A stretch of DNA of 57,706 nucleotides. Source: Methylobacter sp. BlB1 (lineage in GTDB: Bacteria; Pseudomonadota; Gammaproteobacteria; Methylococcales; Methylomonadaceae). The notes beneath the pieces were generated by a model. It saw only the letters and a list, made by a program, of their open reading frames with translations. It made no database searches and was not told where the DNA came from. The translations under genes were made by a program, and so were the position numbers. Where the stretch lies: contig NZ_JADMKV010000026.1 in the NCBI RefSeq assembly GCF_015476545.1, forward strand, positions 1 through 57,706, in the 5' to 3' direction. Below are positions 35,443 through 43,837 of this stretch, piece after piece (position 1 is the stretch's first letter; every line of letters starts with the position of its first letter).

Positions 35443-35510
35443 AGCAGTTCTCCTTTAAAACGTGAACGTTACTCCGAAGGCTGGGCCTCGGTTTGGAAAT
35501 CTACATAATG

Positions 35511-35645
35511 CTACCGATGCATCAGTCCCAGGACGCCAACGACAATTAAATATATAGCTACGAAATAATTTAAAAACCTGGGCACAATCAATATCAATAT
35601 GCCTATTATCAGTGCCAGGATAGGTTCAATATTCATGGCAGTCAT
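35511..35645 (-). CDS. DUF3096-type tiny membrane protein
   Basis: A 44-residue frame (MTAMNIEPILALIIGILILI and on through RFLNYFVAIYLIVVGVLGL) lies behind an AGGAGG site. The two hydrophobic helices joined by VPRFLNY are typical of DUF3096. It lies next to the DUF3309 gene and is probably an inner-membrane protein of unknown role. Confidence 0.8.
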   Translation of the reverse strand: MTAMNIEPILALIIGILILIVPRFLNYFVAIYLIVVGVLGLMHR

Positions 35646-36141
35646 GAGAGCCTCCTTGTTGAATCAAGCGTTTCAGATCCAGCGCATGCATTTCCATCCT
35701 AAAAAAATCAAAATCAGCCTCGCCTGTGGGCAAATTGCATGACATTATTTTTTACGTCTGGCTATCGCACAGGAACTATGCTTGAGAGCAGTGTAGCGTC
35801 ATGATCGAATGGCGTCTGTACAATACCGCACATAGTCGCTATTAAAGGATTGAAATTTTACAGATCGGTTATTTATTCAGGTTTGCCAGATATAAGCTGA
35901 TTACGCAGTTTGCCTGTTCAACCGCCGAAATAAGTGGTTTTAAAACCTGTGGGGCGGCTGAAGTCGCCCCGACAGGCTTATGTAAATCCTGAGAGGGTTA
36001 AGTGCGAATACCCGCAAGGAGCACAAGTGAATTCCCACCTACAGACGCACATCATTATTTAGGCGACAAAGTCCGCTGCAAATTAAATGAAGAATCTGCC
36101 GCCAACGCGACTGGCAGGACGCCCGTCTGTTGTCATCAATA
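35646..36141. other. Intergenic region with repeat-like palindromes
   Basis: No gene is supported. The segment 35947-35975 is a G+C-rich palindrome (CCTGTGGGGCG / CGCCCCGACAGG around GCTGAAGT). The segment 36002-36037 (AGTGCGAATACCCGCAAGG and on) is an inverted partial copy of the element at 40661-40897. Confidence 0.55.
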
Positions 36142-36591
36142 TCATTCTCTCTTGGTGCCACTGCCGCCTGGGATGGCATCTCTCATCATATTGTCGCCGC
36201 CTGGACCGGTGGTGTCTCTGTTGATATTTTCACTGCCAGGGGCGGGATTTCTGTTCTTTTCTTCGGTGCTTGGGCTAGTGCCTTTGCCTGTCCGGTCGCT
36301 TCCGGGACGTTTCACACCTTGTTCCATCCTCTTGCTGCCCCGTTCCAGCGTATTGCTGCCTTGACCGCGTACTCTATCATCCGTATAGCCTGGCGCCGGC
36401 TTGGTGCCTCTGCCCGGACCTTGGCTTTCAGTACCTTGCTTTTCAGCTGCATGCGGAGGGTTGCTCATATAGATCAGGCTGGCGCCGAAAAGCAAAAGCA
36501 GCCAGAGTTTTTTTGCGGGAAATTCAACCTTATTGATGCTGAGCACTGATTTTGTAGTTATCGTATTCGATACTTTTTCTACAGATTTCAT
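36142..36591 (-). CDS. Secreted or anchored low-complexity protein
   Basis: The 149-residue protein has a basic N-terminus, one hydrophobic segment (KLWLLLLFGASLIYMSN, about 28-44) ending near AHAAEK-like PPHAAEK, and then a Gly/Pro/Arg-rich disordered tail (GPGRGTKPAPG, PGSENINRD, GPGGDNMMRD). A GGAG site precedes the ATG. No family is recognised. An export signal or single membrane anchor is likely; its long Gly-rich tail makes assignment by eye unsafe. Confidence 0.5.
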   Translation of the reverse strand: MKSVEKVSNTITTKSVLSINKVEFPAKKLWLLLLFGASLIYMSNPPHAAEKQGTESQGPGRGTKPAPGYTDDRVRGQGSNTLERGSKRMEQGVKRPGSDRTGKGTSPSTEEKNRNPAPGSENINRDTTGPGGDNMMRDAIPGGSGTKRE

Positions 36592-36982
36592 GACAGGCTC
36601 CTCTATGGAAAATATTGAAAGCTTTCAATGTGAACTAAAAACAATGTTTTATTGCAGCATTGCTGAGCGACTTTCGTTTAGCCTCTGTAAAAATACCTTG
36701 ATTGAAGAAGGTTTATGATGGTTCTCGCCTTTAACTATCAAGACTGCTGTTCTTATCGGGATTCGGATGAATGGGCATCCTGGTAAAAACGCAGGATGTG
36801 TTTACCAGGATGCGTTTAAAAATAAAGATGAGTAAAGAACCTGCTGAAGCCGGTGAACGCTAGGAAATTCCTGTCAATTAGCTCATCCGATGCACAGGGT
36901 TTTTCATGTTCCGTTTGTGCGCGACAGATCCATAGCTGAATTGATTCCAGCAAGCCGGAACCATATGCCATGCAATTTAGAA
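36592..36982. other. Intergenic region with a strong hairpin
   Basis: No gene is supported in 390 bp. At 36775-36813 GCATCCTGGTAAA and TTTACCAGGATGC form a perfect 13-bp stem with a 13-nt loop. It may terminate the copper-protein transcript or act as an operator. Confidence 0.5.
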
Positions 36983-37360
36983 TCAGTGCATTGACATGCC
37001 GACCATTTGTTTGCAGCTGTCAGCGCATTCCCGGCAGGTAGATGCGCATTCCTCCATATCTCCGACGCTGTCGCACTCCATAGCGCAGGCCTCGCAGATT
37101 TCGGCACAGACTTCGCAGGTGCGATTGGAGAAACGGGAACTGCTGAGCATGAATTTGGCCGACAGCGCACAGATTTGAGCACAGTTCATCATCAGGCGGA
37201 AATGCTCAGGTGCGACGTGCTTACCGCCCATTTCCAGACAATCGTTCATCGCGGTTTCCCAACAAACCTCGGCGCAACGGTTACAGCTATCTATACATGA
37301 CTTCATGGATTGGTGAGATGGGGTTGAAACTGTTCTTTGTCCAGGCTGAATAGAAGACAT
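36983..37360 (-). CDS. Four-helix-bundle copper-storage protein (Csp3-like)
   Basis: The 125-residue protein holds 16 Cys in helical spacings (CxxxC, CxxC and CxxxxC: CIDSCNRCAEVC, then CEVCAEICEACAMEC and CASTCRECADSC). This is the DUF326/Csp pattern, in which Cys residues line the core of a four-helix bundle and bind many Cu(I) ions. It has no signal peptide, which fits the cytosolic Csp3 type rather than the exported Csp1. Methanotrophs need much copper for particulate methane monooxygenase. A GGAG site precedes the ATG at 37360. The fold call is strong; the copper capacity is inferred. Confidence 0.88.
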   Translation of the reverse strand: MSSIQPGQRTVSTPSHQSMKSCIDSCNRCAEVCWETAMNDCLEMGGKHVAPEHFRLMMNCAQICALSAKFMLSSSRFSNRTCEVCAEICEACAMECDSVGDMEECASTCRECADSCKQMVGMSMH

Positions 37361-37687
37361 AGTAGGGATTCTCCAAAACTTAGTTAGAAAAACAAACGCA
37401 GCCTGAAAAGGCGCGCTACTTCTTACAGAAAACCAGGCTTCGTTATATGCACTCAGTCTAAAACCTGAAAGATAATTTAATCAGATCAGCAATCACAGTC
37501 AGTGCGTTGCCGTACATAAAACACTTTTTGCGATAAGCAAAACGAATTTTTCGATAAGTTTTTGACCCGTCTTACGCGGCCGCGCCACAATAGCCCGTTA
37601 GTTCTTTACACAGACTGAAAACCCGCCATGCAGCTTTGGACAAGGCCCGATATTGAAACAGGGCCTTGCCATTTTCCGGAACAGAAA
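37361..37687. other. Intergenic region
   Basis: No gene is supported. CAAGGCCC and GGGCCTTG (37641-37668) form an 8-bp stem with a 12-nt loop shortly after the hemerythrin gene on the minus strand and may help end its transcript. Confidence 0.45.
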
Positions 37688-38236
37688 CTAAGGCATTGGA
37701 CCCTGCTGTGTCCGCTCCCTGCCCTGGCCCTTGGACATCGATGCGCCAATCATGCCCATATCCATCTGGAGTTCCTGCTTGCGCTGGTCGAGCCGTTGCC
37801 CCAGCGCAGCCAGATCGATCGAGGCTTTCTGGAGCAATGGGAACATCTTGCCTTCTTCTTCCCTGATGTGGTGTTCGACCATTTCTTTCAGAACCGTGAC
37901 TTTAGCATCGTAGTACTCTTCCTCGGGAGCCATCAGCACCAATTGTTCGATCTGCTCCCTGGTTCCTTTATGCTCGACAACGGCTTCATCCATGATGTCC
38001 AATTGACCAATCGCCTCAATGGTGGCCGGATAGAAGATTTCCTCCTCGATCTTTGCATGAATTATCAGCTCCGCGCATATCTCCTGTACGATATCCAGCT
38101 TCTCATCCTCGGCATCCTCAGCGGTTTTGAGCTTTTCGAATTCCTCGAACAGCATTTTCACTTTATTGTGATCCTGAGTGAGCAGCGCAATGGCGTCCTG
38201 TCCACTGCCAGGTGATTGCCTCTCTGTCTGATTCAT
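37688..38236 (-). CDS. Hemerythrin-domain protein
   Basis: The 182-residue protein has a hemerythrin HHE fold: the iron ligands are visible as His in LLTQDHNKVKMLFEEFE, His in AELIIHAKIEEEIFYPA, His in VVEHKGTREQI and the HHIREEEGKMFP block. Such proteins bind a di-iron site and sense or carry oxygen or NO, or buffer iron. The C-terminal tail is Gln/Arg-rich and disordered. It is one of several metal-linked genes in this island. Confidence 0.88.
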   Translation of the reverse strand: MNQTERQSPGSGQDAIALLTQDHNKVKMLFEEFEKLKTAEDAEDEKLDIVQEICAELIIHAKIEEEIFYPATIEAIGQLDIMDEAVVEHKGTREQIEQLVLMAPEEEYYDAKVTVLKEMVEHHIREEEGKMFPLLQKASIDLAALGQRLDQRKQELQMDMGMIGASMSKGQGRERTQQGPMP

Positions 38237-38313
38237 AATATTTGCCTCTTAATTAAGAACGAAAAGCGAGTCGCGCATTCCGTCATAGGTTTTTCAGGTT
38301 GGCCACTTGATGA

Positions 38314-39183
38314 TTAAAGCTCTTCACGAACCTCTACATCAGGGATCGGTGTTCCGACAATACCGCCCAAGGCGCCCGCTATGGCGCTCAACAGGATCAC
38401 GATAAAGCCCCATAAGGCCGACCATGATACCGCTCTGGCAGTGCTGTCAGCCGCCTCCCGAGCTTCTTGTGCGGATTGCTGATAGGTCCTGTCCCATCTG
38501 TTTACCCGATTTGCCGCTTCATCCATGGTCATGCCCGTGCGTTCCACTAACAGATTGATTAACGCCGTGCGATTGGTTTCCTTGGCGCCAGTATTGTCAG
38601 CTGTCAAAAAGCGTTCCAGCGTCAGATTGAACTCCGAATCCATTACCCGAGTGCTACCTGCCCGAGAAGAAAGCACCAATCTTGCGTCTTCTTTGATATC
38701 GTTCCATGGTGCGACAGTGGACGCGGTCTCCGCCATCACACGAGAGCCTGAACTGAGCACTGTGCCGGCGCCGCTTACTACCGAGCTGATGGCGCTACCC
38801 AACAAATAAATGGTAATCAGCGTAGTCAGCGCCCAGACCAACAGGCCATGCAGCAGACCATCAAGGTGACGCAGATAGCCGGAGAATTGGGCTGCAACCC
38901 AACCGCCGATAACCAGCGAAATAAAGCTCGAGACAACCCACCATAAACCGGCGCCGATACTGAATGCGCTCGCGCTCGGCGTGCCTCCTACCCGTAACGG
39001 ATCGATCGTGCTCATGCCGATGCCGGTGCCCAACATGCTCAACAGCACCTGAACGCCCAGCGCGACAGCGACGCCGGCAAATACTGACGCCCAGGACACG
39101 TGTTTTATCCATCGGGTCCGCCCTGGCCTGCGAGGCGATATGCCGGGTCTTACATGTGTTTCTTCATAAGGTACATTACTCAT
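38314..39183 (-). CDS. Four-span membrane protein (PhnA-like label)
   Basis: From the ATG at 39183, preceded by a GGAGGA site, the 289-residue protein has hydrophobic segments at about 30-55, 75-100, 115-140 and 255-280, with a long polar loop between the third and fourth (TNRTALINLLVERTGMTMDEAANRVNRW). The sequence matches a group often labelled PhnA-like membrane protein, without a known role. It is divergent from the PRC-barrel gene. Confidence 0.65.
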   Translation of the reverse strand: MSNVPYEETHVRPGISPRRPGRTRWIKHVSWASVFAGVAVALGVQVLLSMLGTGIGMSTIDPLRVGGTPSASAFSIGAGLWWVVSSFISLVIGGWVAAQFSGYLRHLDGLLHGLLVWALTTLITIYLLGSAISSVVSGAGTVLSSGSRVMAETASTVAPWNDIKEDARLVLSSRAGSTRVMDSEFNLTLERFLTADNTGAKETNRTALINLLVERTGMTMDEAANRVNRWDRTYQQSAQEAREAADSTARAVSWSALWGFIVILLSAIAGALGGIVGTPIPDVEVREEL

Positions 39184-39524
39184 AACCATGTCCTCCAAAA
39201 CCAATTAATTGAATCCGATGAGCATCTATTCTGGCTATAGCCAATTACGCAACGCTCAATAGCTGCTCGGTTCATATCGTGTTCGGTCTATATCAGATCC
39301 ATATCAATAGAAGCTCAAATATTACTCAAAAAATGGCGGTTCTGTCGGTACGCTGACGTACATAAAATGACTAATAACTATGGCTGATGGCATGTTTTGC
39401 CTTATTTATTTTTATGTGCGAAAGCGTACCGATTATTTTTAGTTTTGCAGGTATCTTTTTACATCAAGATACTGGAGAAACTGCTCCAGTTATATTGAAT
39501 CTGATTATTATTGAGGAGGTTGAA
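39184..39524. other. Divergent promoter region
   Basis: The 341-bp gap between the membrane-protein gene (minus) and the PRC-barrel gene (plus) is AT-rich. I see no extra gene and no confident promoter motif; a GAGGAGG ribosome binding site lies at its right end. Confidence 0.4.
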
Positions 39525-40010
39525 ATGAGCTATTTAGATCGTGATCCTTATGGCATGTATACAAAGTATAGAGATGTGGATGAAGGCCCTGGCCCACGGC
39601 TCATGGGTGCAGATACGCTGCTTGGCAACGACGTCTACAACCGCAAGGGTGAAGATTTGGGCGATATCAAGGAAATCATGCTGGATATGACATCAGGCAG
39701 AGTAGCATACGCTGTGCTGTCTTTCGGCGGCGTCTTGGGAATTGGCGATAAACTGTTCGCAGTCCCTTGGGATGCATTAAAACTGGATACGAAAAACAAA
39801 CGTTTCACAATGGATGTCGACAAGGAACGCCTGGAAATGGCGCCAGGATTCGATAAGGACCGCTGGCCCGACATGGCCGATGAAACCTGGTCAAAAGAAG
39901 TCCACTCATTTTATGGAACAAAACCGTATACGACTGAGTCTATACAGCAACCGTATTCAACTGGAACGGGATCTACGCATCCAGGCGAATCCGGGTCTAC
40001 ACGCCACTAG
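39525..40010 (+). CDS. PRC-barrel-domain protein
   Basis: From the ATG at 39525, right after GAGGAGGTTGAA, the 161-residue protein contains a PRC-barrel: LLGNDVYNRKGEDLGDIKEIMLDMTSGRV, then AVLSFGGVLGIGDKLFAVPWDAL. PRC-barrel proteins are small beta-barrels in RNA-processing, photosynthesis and stress contexts. The C-terminal tail is Ser/Thr/Gly-rich. It is followed by a clear terminator. The longer upstream frame is less likely because this ribosome binding site is so strong. Confidence 0.88.
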   Translation: MSYLDRDPYGMYTKYRDVDEGPGPRLMGADTLLGNDVYNRKGEDLGDIKEIMLDMTSGRVAYAVLSFGGVLGIGDKLFAVPWDALKLDTKNKRFTMDVDKERLEMAPGFDKDRWPDMADETWSKEVHSFYGTKPYTTESIQQPYSTGTGSTHPGESGSTRH

Positions 40011-40019
40011 CAGTTCCAT

Positions 40020-40043
40020 ACCGCGCTGCTTTGGCAGCGCGGT
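40020..40043 (+). terminator. Terminator of the PRC-barrel gene
   Basis: ACCGCGCTGC and GCAGCGCGGT form a 10-bp stem with a 4-nt loop followed by TTCTT, nine bases past the stop codon. Confidence 0.75.
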
Positions 40044-40105
40044 TCTTATCTCGGTCATCCGAGGATATTTTCTTTAAAATAAAAACAACAGGAAGGATAT
40101 CTATT

Positions 40106-40414
40106 ATGAACATGAAATTGACTACTTTGTTGGCAAGTGCCATTCTGTGTTTAGGCTCTTTGGGTGTCTACGCAGCGGAAAATCATATTAAGGAAGCGCT
40201 CAAGCATGCCGAGGCTGCGGCTAAAGCCTCCGACGCAAAGACTGCCGCCCAACATGCCGAGCAATCTAAAACTCATGCGAAGACTGCCGATGAACATCTC
40301 GATGCAGGCATAAAAAGTCTGGAAAGCGTCATAGAACACGGCAAGATGGGCCATGACGATATGGCCAAAAAAGCCGCTGAAGAAGCGGTTACACATCTTA
40401 AAGCCGCTCAATAA
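40106..40414 (+). CDS. Small metal-binding protein, SmbP-like
   Basis: From the ATG at 40106 (AGGAAGG upstream) the 102-residue protein has a Sec signal ending near VYAAEN and a mature part of helical repeats with spaced His (HIKEALKHAEAAAKASD, HAEQSKTHAKTADEHLDAG). The layout and repeat pattern match SmbP of Nitrosomonas, a periplasmic binder of divalent metals. A metal-binding or buffering role in the periplasm is likely. Confidence 0.75.
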   Translation: MNMKLTTLLASAILCLGSLGVYAAENHIKEALKHAEAAAKASDAKTAAQHAEQSKTHAKTADEHLDAGIKSLESVIEHGKMGHDDMAKKAAEEAVTHLKAAQ

Positions 40415-40553
40415 AACCATTTTGCTTAGAACAGAACAGCGGCAAAAATTAGATTATTGTTGTTCTTAAGAAATTTCAGGAGTGTGGTCAACCATTAATT
40501 CTTGGGGTGCCTCCTACCACCTATCACGCAGTTAATCCTTAGCGTGAATACGG

Positions 40554-40581
40554 CCTCGGTTTTTGTCCCGAGGTTTTTTTT
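40554..40581 (+). terminator. Terminator downstream of the SmbP-like gene
   Basis: CCTCGG and CCGAGG arms around an 8-nt loop are followed by eight T residues. It ends the plus-strand transcript. Confidence 0.75.
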
Positions 40582-40660
40582 GTCCATTATTATTTATGCG
40601 TTTAGCTATTTTTAATGTCAATGCCCCTAACAACATTCGTTAGCCTGATTTTTTAATGAT

Positions 40661-40897
40661 CTGATGTTACGCACGAATCGATCTCTGTTTTAGTTTTACT
40701 GCGACACGCCCCGAAGCTTGAATCTCGGGGCGAACCCGACGGTAAGCGCTCCAGGAGCATTCGGGCCTGCCCGCAGGTGCGAATTTACTTGTGCCCCTTG
40801 CGGGTATTCGCACTACCTAAGCCGGTACACTGTCGTTTGGCCCGGCCGAATACCGAAGGGCACAAGTGAATCCGACCCGGCAACGGCGTAACATCAG
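40661..40897. repeat. Dispersed palindromic repeat element, copy 2
   Basis: This 237-bp element has perfect 12-bp terminal inverted repeats CTGATGTTACGC / GCGTAACATCAG. It shares its first 23 bp and the GCCGGTACA core with the copy at 29503-29648, and its inner palindrome (GTGCGAATTTACTTGTGCCC) with 36002-36037. It contains no ORF of note. The size, inverted ends and internal palindromes resemble a MITE. Confidence 0.75.
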
Positions 40898-40996
40898 TTT
40901 AAAGATTTATAATGGAGCGATAAAACAAGGTTACTTCAAAAAGATGTGAGGATTTTGACTTACTTAGCCATAACGCTAAATCAATGCGGATACTTA

Positions 40997-41034
40997 GGCG
41001 ACTTCCCAAAGCAGAACCTGCTGCTGAAGTCGCC
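40997..41034. repeat. Palindrome of the GGCGACTTC family
   Basis: GGCGACTTC and GAAGTCGCC are 9-bp arms with an inner CAGnnCCTG. The half GCTGAAGTCGCCC also forms the centre of the palindrome at 35947-35975, so a second REP-like family may be present. Confidence 0.5.
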
Positions 41035-41061
41035 CTTGCTGTCTGGATGATTCCATGGCCT

Positions 41062-41490
41062 TTAGCCAGAGGGGTGCTGAATTTTTGCATCCTTGGCGGC
41101 GGATCTTGTTTTTGACGCCTCCTCTGGAAATAAAGTATCCAAAATCCAGACCAGCGGCAGCGCCTGATATAGTTTTTGTACCTGGGATATAAAATTCATG
41201 GCCTTCTTTAAAGGCGCGACATCAGCCCCTGATCTGGCATAAGCCTGCTTGGCGGTTTGCTGTTCTTTCTTGAGTGAAGGCTTGGTCAATTCGCCAACAA
41301 TAAACCCCACTTCAGTGACCAGCAGTAAAGTGGTCGGCAAGGTCGCTTCATATCGCAGATCTCTGACTAACGCATCAGTACGAACCTGGACGCGGTGCTG
41401 CCGGTCCATAATCTGCCGCTCAGCCTCTTTAATTTGAGTGCTCAAAACACTCAGACTCTCTTTGCGGTTATTGTTTTTACCTGACGTCAT
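41062..41490 (-). CDS. YqjK-position protein in a YqjDE-like cluster
   Basis: The 142-residue protein has a basic helical N-terminus and one hydrophobic segment (about 48-68, TLPTTLLLVTEVGFIVGEL). It starts on the stop codon of the holin-like gene (ATGA), so it is translationally coupled. In enteric bacteria yqjD, yqjE and yqjK are arranged this way. Sequence similarity to YqjK is not evident by eye; the call rests on order and size. Confidence 0.55.
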   Translation of the reverse strand: MTSGKNNNRKESLSVLSTQIKEAERQIMDRQHRVQVRTDALVRDLRYEATLPTTLLLVTEVGFIVGELTKPSLKKEQQTAKQAYARSGADVAPLKKAMNFISQVQKLYQALPLVWILDTLFPEEASKTRSAAKDAKIQHPSG

Positions 41491-41909
41491 GAATCCTCCC
41501 TGTTCTTAAGACTGTTAACTGTCTCTGGAAAAAATAAATAACGGCTCTTGCTCCGTATGAACCAGAACAGCATTAGCGCAATCAGTAAATTAACACCCGT
41601 AATCAATAGGACAGCCTCCATTTCGCCTACCATATTGCTCTCGATCAGTGCCAGCACAGCGGCAGCCATGAGGCCGATCCATACCATAAGCAGTAAAACC
41701 GCCATAAACACCCCGGCAGCCGCTATGCTCACCAGGCTTCTGCCCGCTCGCTTCGCTTCCAGCGTGGCCAGTTTTAAATGATTATGGGCCAGCTCGCGCA
41801 GGTCCTGCCATAATAACCGGACATCCTCCAGCAAGTCGGCATGACTGGTCGGCTTGCCGGAAGTAACGGATGAGTGTACCGGCCTTTCCTCTGTAGGACG
41901 GATAGCCAT
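41487..41909 (-). CDS. Phage-holin-like/YqjE-type membrane protein
   Basis: The 140-residue protein carries LLWQDLRELAHNHLKLATLEAKRAGRSL followed by two hydrophobic helices (VFMAVLLLMVWIGLMAAAVL and VLLITGVNLLIALMLFWFI). This fits the holin-X/YqjE family of inner-membrane proteins, which pair with YqjD. It lies between the DUF883 gene (3 bp gap) and the coupled 142-residue gene. Confidence 0.8.
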   Translation of the reverse strand: MAIRPTEERPVHSSVTSGKPTSHADLLEDVRLLWQDLRELAHNHLKLATLEAKRAGRSLVSIAAAGVFMAVLLLMVWIGLMAAAVLALIESNMVGEMEAVLLITGVNLLIALMLFWFIRSKSRYLFFPETVNSLKNREDS

Positions 41910-41912
41910 CTA

Positions 41913-42158
41913 TCATCTCCTGTGTTCTAACGTATGCGTCGTGATCTGGCTCAACATAAAGCCGGCCGCCAACGCAATGCCCATTGAGGTGATTGGGTGC
42001 TCGCGAATGTAATCGCGGGCGTCTTCCATCAGTTGCTCTTCCAGTTCTTTTAACTGCTCGCCTTTCTCGCCGAGCACTTCGGTAGCCTGACTGGTGACGC
42101 TGGCAATTTTTTCAGCCGCCTCTTCCGCGGTGCTTGATAATTTGTCTATGGTATCCAT
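41913..42158 (-). CDS. DUF883 (ElaB/YqjD family) protein, copy 1
   Basis: The 81-residue protein has a helical, acidic N-terminus and a conserved end: DYIREHPITSMGIALAAGFMLSQ, a C-terminal membrane anchor. YqjD and ElaB are inner-membrane proteins that bind ribosomes in stationary phase in Escherichia coli. It precedes the YqjE-like gene. A second DUF883 gene is at 44671-44946. Confidence 0.88.
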   Translation of the reverse strand: MDTIDKLSSTAEEAAEKIASVTSQATEVLGEKGEQLKELEEQLMEDARDYIREHPITSMGIALAAGFMLSQITTHTLEHRR

Positions 42159-42263
42159 AATGATTACCTTTGCTGTGATTGTTAAAAAAGTTCGCCGGAA
42201 GCCTGAAAAGTCGCCTTCTGACAGGAGCCGGACCGAATATCGACAAGCCTTCGGGGTAACTGA

Positions 42264-42596
42264 TCAACGGCCTTTTTCCCGGCTTTTTTCCATGATCAGA
42301 TTGCCGTATTCATGCTCCTCCAGGCGGCCTGTCTCACCGGCATCCACCTTATCAAAATACTTGAGTAAATACGGGTAGTCTTTCAGTTCATCCTTGGTCA
42401 CGTAATGGTCGCCATTTTTGTCTGCTTCCATGAAGGTCGGCGATTTTCTCATGGCCTCCCCTTGATCCGTGGCGCCACCGGCACCGCCTTCCGATCCCAT
42501 ACCAGCGGTATGGGCCGACTGGACTATGCAAGCCATGCCGACAACGAAAGCAATTGGCAACCAAGACCTTTTCTTGAAGGAATTCAATGTTTTCAT
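42264..42596 (-). CDS. Secreted EF-hand protein
   Basis: From the ATG at 42596 (TGAGG upstream) the 110-residue protein has a Sec signal peptide ending near AHTAGM, a Gly-rich linker and two EF-hand-like loops: DKNGDHYVTKDEL fits the DxDxDG pattern well, while DAGETGRLEEHEY is a degenerate second loop. It should bind calcium in the periplasm. A longer frame from 42626 is possible. Confidence 0.75.
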   Translation of the reverse strand: MKTLNSFKKRSWLPIAFVVGMACIVQSAHTAGMGSEGGAGGATDQGEAMRKSPTFMEADKNGDHYVTKDELKDYPYLLKYFDKVDAGETGRLEEHEYGNLIMEKSREKGR

Positions 42597-42819
42597 ACTG
42601 ACCTCAGCTGATGATTCAATTTGCAAAAAGGGTATCTCTGTTTAGCGAATGTGAAACAGCATCCAGGTTGAATGTGCTGACCTGATTAGCGCGTTTCACA
42701 ATATCGCCTCCTATTTCTCAACAGAGGCCTGCAAGACCCAGATAACGCAAGAACCATGGGGAGTGCCGGCTAATCGTCCACGCTTATGCACTAACAGGCA
42801 CTTGCCCGAGGACGAATGG

Positions 42820-43254
42820 CTAGCCGCTAAGCAGTCGATTGAGCGCCCGGATATTTTCTTGCTGCGAAGCCACAAACTTCGCCTGAATCAGCGCACTCAC
42901 CTCTGAAGGCATCTCGGGATCCTGCGCCGCTTGTTCATAATCATCCAGACCGCTTTTTTCTCCAGCCAGCAAGGCATTCAGCATGGCATCCTTGCCTAAC
43001 AGCTCTGCGCCGCTCATGACAGCCTCGGACCAGGAGCCCCATAGGCCGGAGTCGCTAGTAGGCGTGCCTCCCATTTGCTGAATTTTTTCTTGCAGCTCGG
43101 AAACGGCTTCGGTATGTTCTTCATAGATAGGCTCTAGATAGACGATTTCCCTGCGTTGATTCTCTTCTTCGAATTTTTCCAATGCCTTATGATAGGTCTC
43201 TGCGGCAGCCAATTCGTTCTTCAGCAATTTCTCAACTTTATCAATGCTTGCCAT
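42820..43254 (-). CDS. DUF2383 ferritin-like protein
   Basis: The 144-residue helical protein matches the PA2169/DUF2383 family: KNELAAAETYHKALEKFEEENQ near the start with Glu and His that could bind metal, then YEEHTEAVSELQEKIQQMGGTP. DUF2383 has a ferritin-like four-helix fold. A CAGGAG site precedes the ATG. Role unknown; stress or metal handling fits the neighbours. Confidence 0.8.
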   Translation of the reverse strand: MASIDKVEKLLKNELAAAETYHKALEKFEEENQRREIVYLEPIYEEHTEAVSELQEKIQQMGGTPTSDSGLWGSWSEAVMSGAELLGKDAMLNALLAGEKSGLDDYEQAAQDPEMPSEVSALIQAKFVASQQENIRALNRLLSG

Positions 43255-43292
43255 ATGAATCTCCTGATCTGGTTTAGATGAAAAAAGATGAT

Positions 43293-43817
43293 TTAATGAT
43301 GCGGCGGCTCAACTTCACCCGTTGTTGAAATATCTTCGGCATTAGCTTCCTCGAAAATCTCTTTCACTTTGGAGCGTGCTTCCGAAGTTTCGGTATGGAC
43401 TGAAATCAGCGCATTGCCGCCCTGAAGCCGGCCTTCATATCGTTTAGCTTCATATTCCGGAATGCCTGCCCCGATCAGTGCACCAGCCAGACCGCCGGTA
43501 GTGGCGCCAATAGCCGCGCCGCTTAAGGCGCCCATAATAGGGCCCGCAGCAATAAATGGACCTATGCCCGGAATAGCCAGCGAACCGATGCCGGCCAGCC
43601 AGCCCAATATAGCGCCTGTGCCAAGACCTAGAGTACCGCCGATAGCTGTGCCCTCAGGTGATTTGGTGTGTTTTTCATGGCCGAATTCATGCTCACTGCA
43701 TTTGTCCGGCAACAGCACGGAAATATCGTTGTTGTCAAAACCGGCCGCTTTCAGTTGGCTGATGATATGTTCCACCTGGTCGTTAGTTTGAGCGATGCAA
43801 AAAACTGCTTTGTTCAT
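43293..43817 (-). CDS. Glycine-rich stress-type protein with YflT-like start
   Basis: From the ATG at 43817 (AAGGAGAA upstream) the 174-residue protein begins NKAVFCIAQTNDQVEHII, like the ligand-binding start of general stress protein 17M/YflT domains. The middle is a Gly/Ala-rich hydrophobic stretch (GTALGLGT-type repeats, about residues 60-120) with the look of a glycine zipper that could insert in membrane. The end is acidic. It is the fourth island gene with the same GGAG-type site. Role unknown. Confidence 0.65.
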   Translation of the reverse strand: MNKAVFCIAQTNDQVEHIISQLKAAGFDNNDISVLLPDKCSEHEFGHEKHTKSPEGTAIGGTLGLGTGAILGWLAGIGSLAIPGIGPFIAAGPIMGALSGAAIGATTGGLAGALIGAGIPEYEAKRYEGRLQGGNALISVHTETSEARSKVKEIFEEANAEDISTTGEVEPPHH

Positions 43818-43837
43818 GAGATTCTCCTTCAACCAAA

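Noticed and set aside
36002-36549. Plus-strand frames of 120 and 139 codons opposite the low-complexity gene at 36142-36591
   Set aside because: They are antisense to a frame with a ribosome binding site and a hydrophobic export segment, and their own sequence has no known features.
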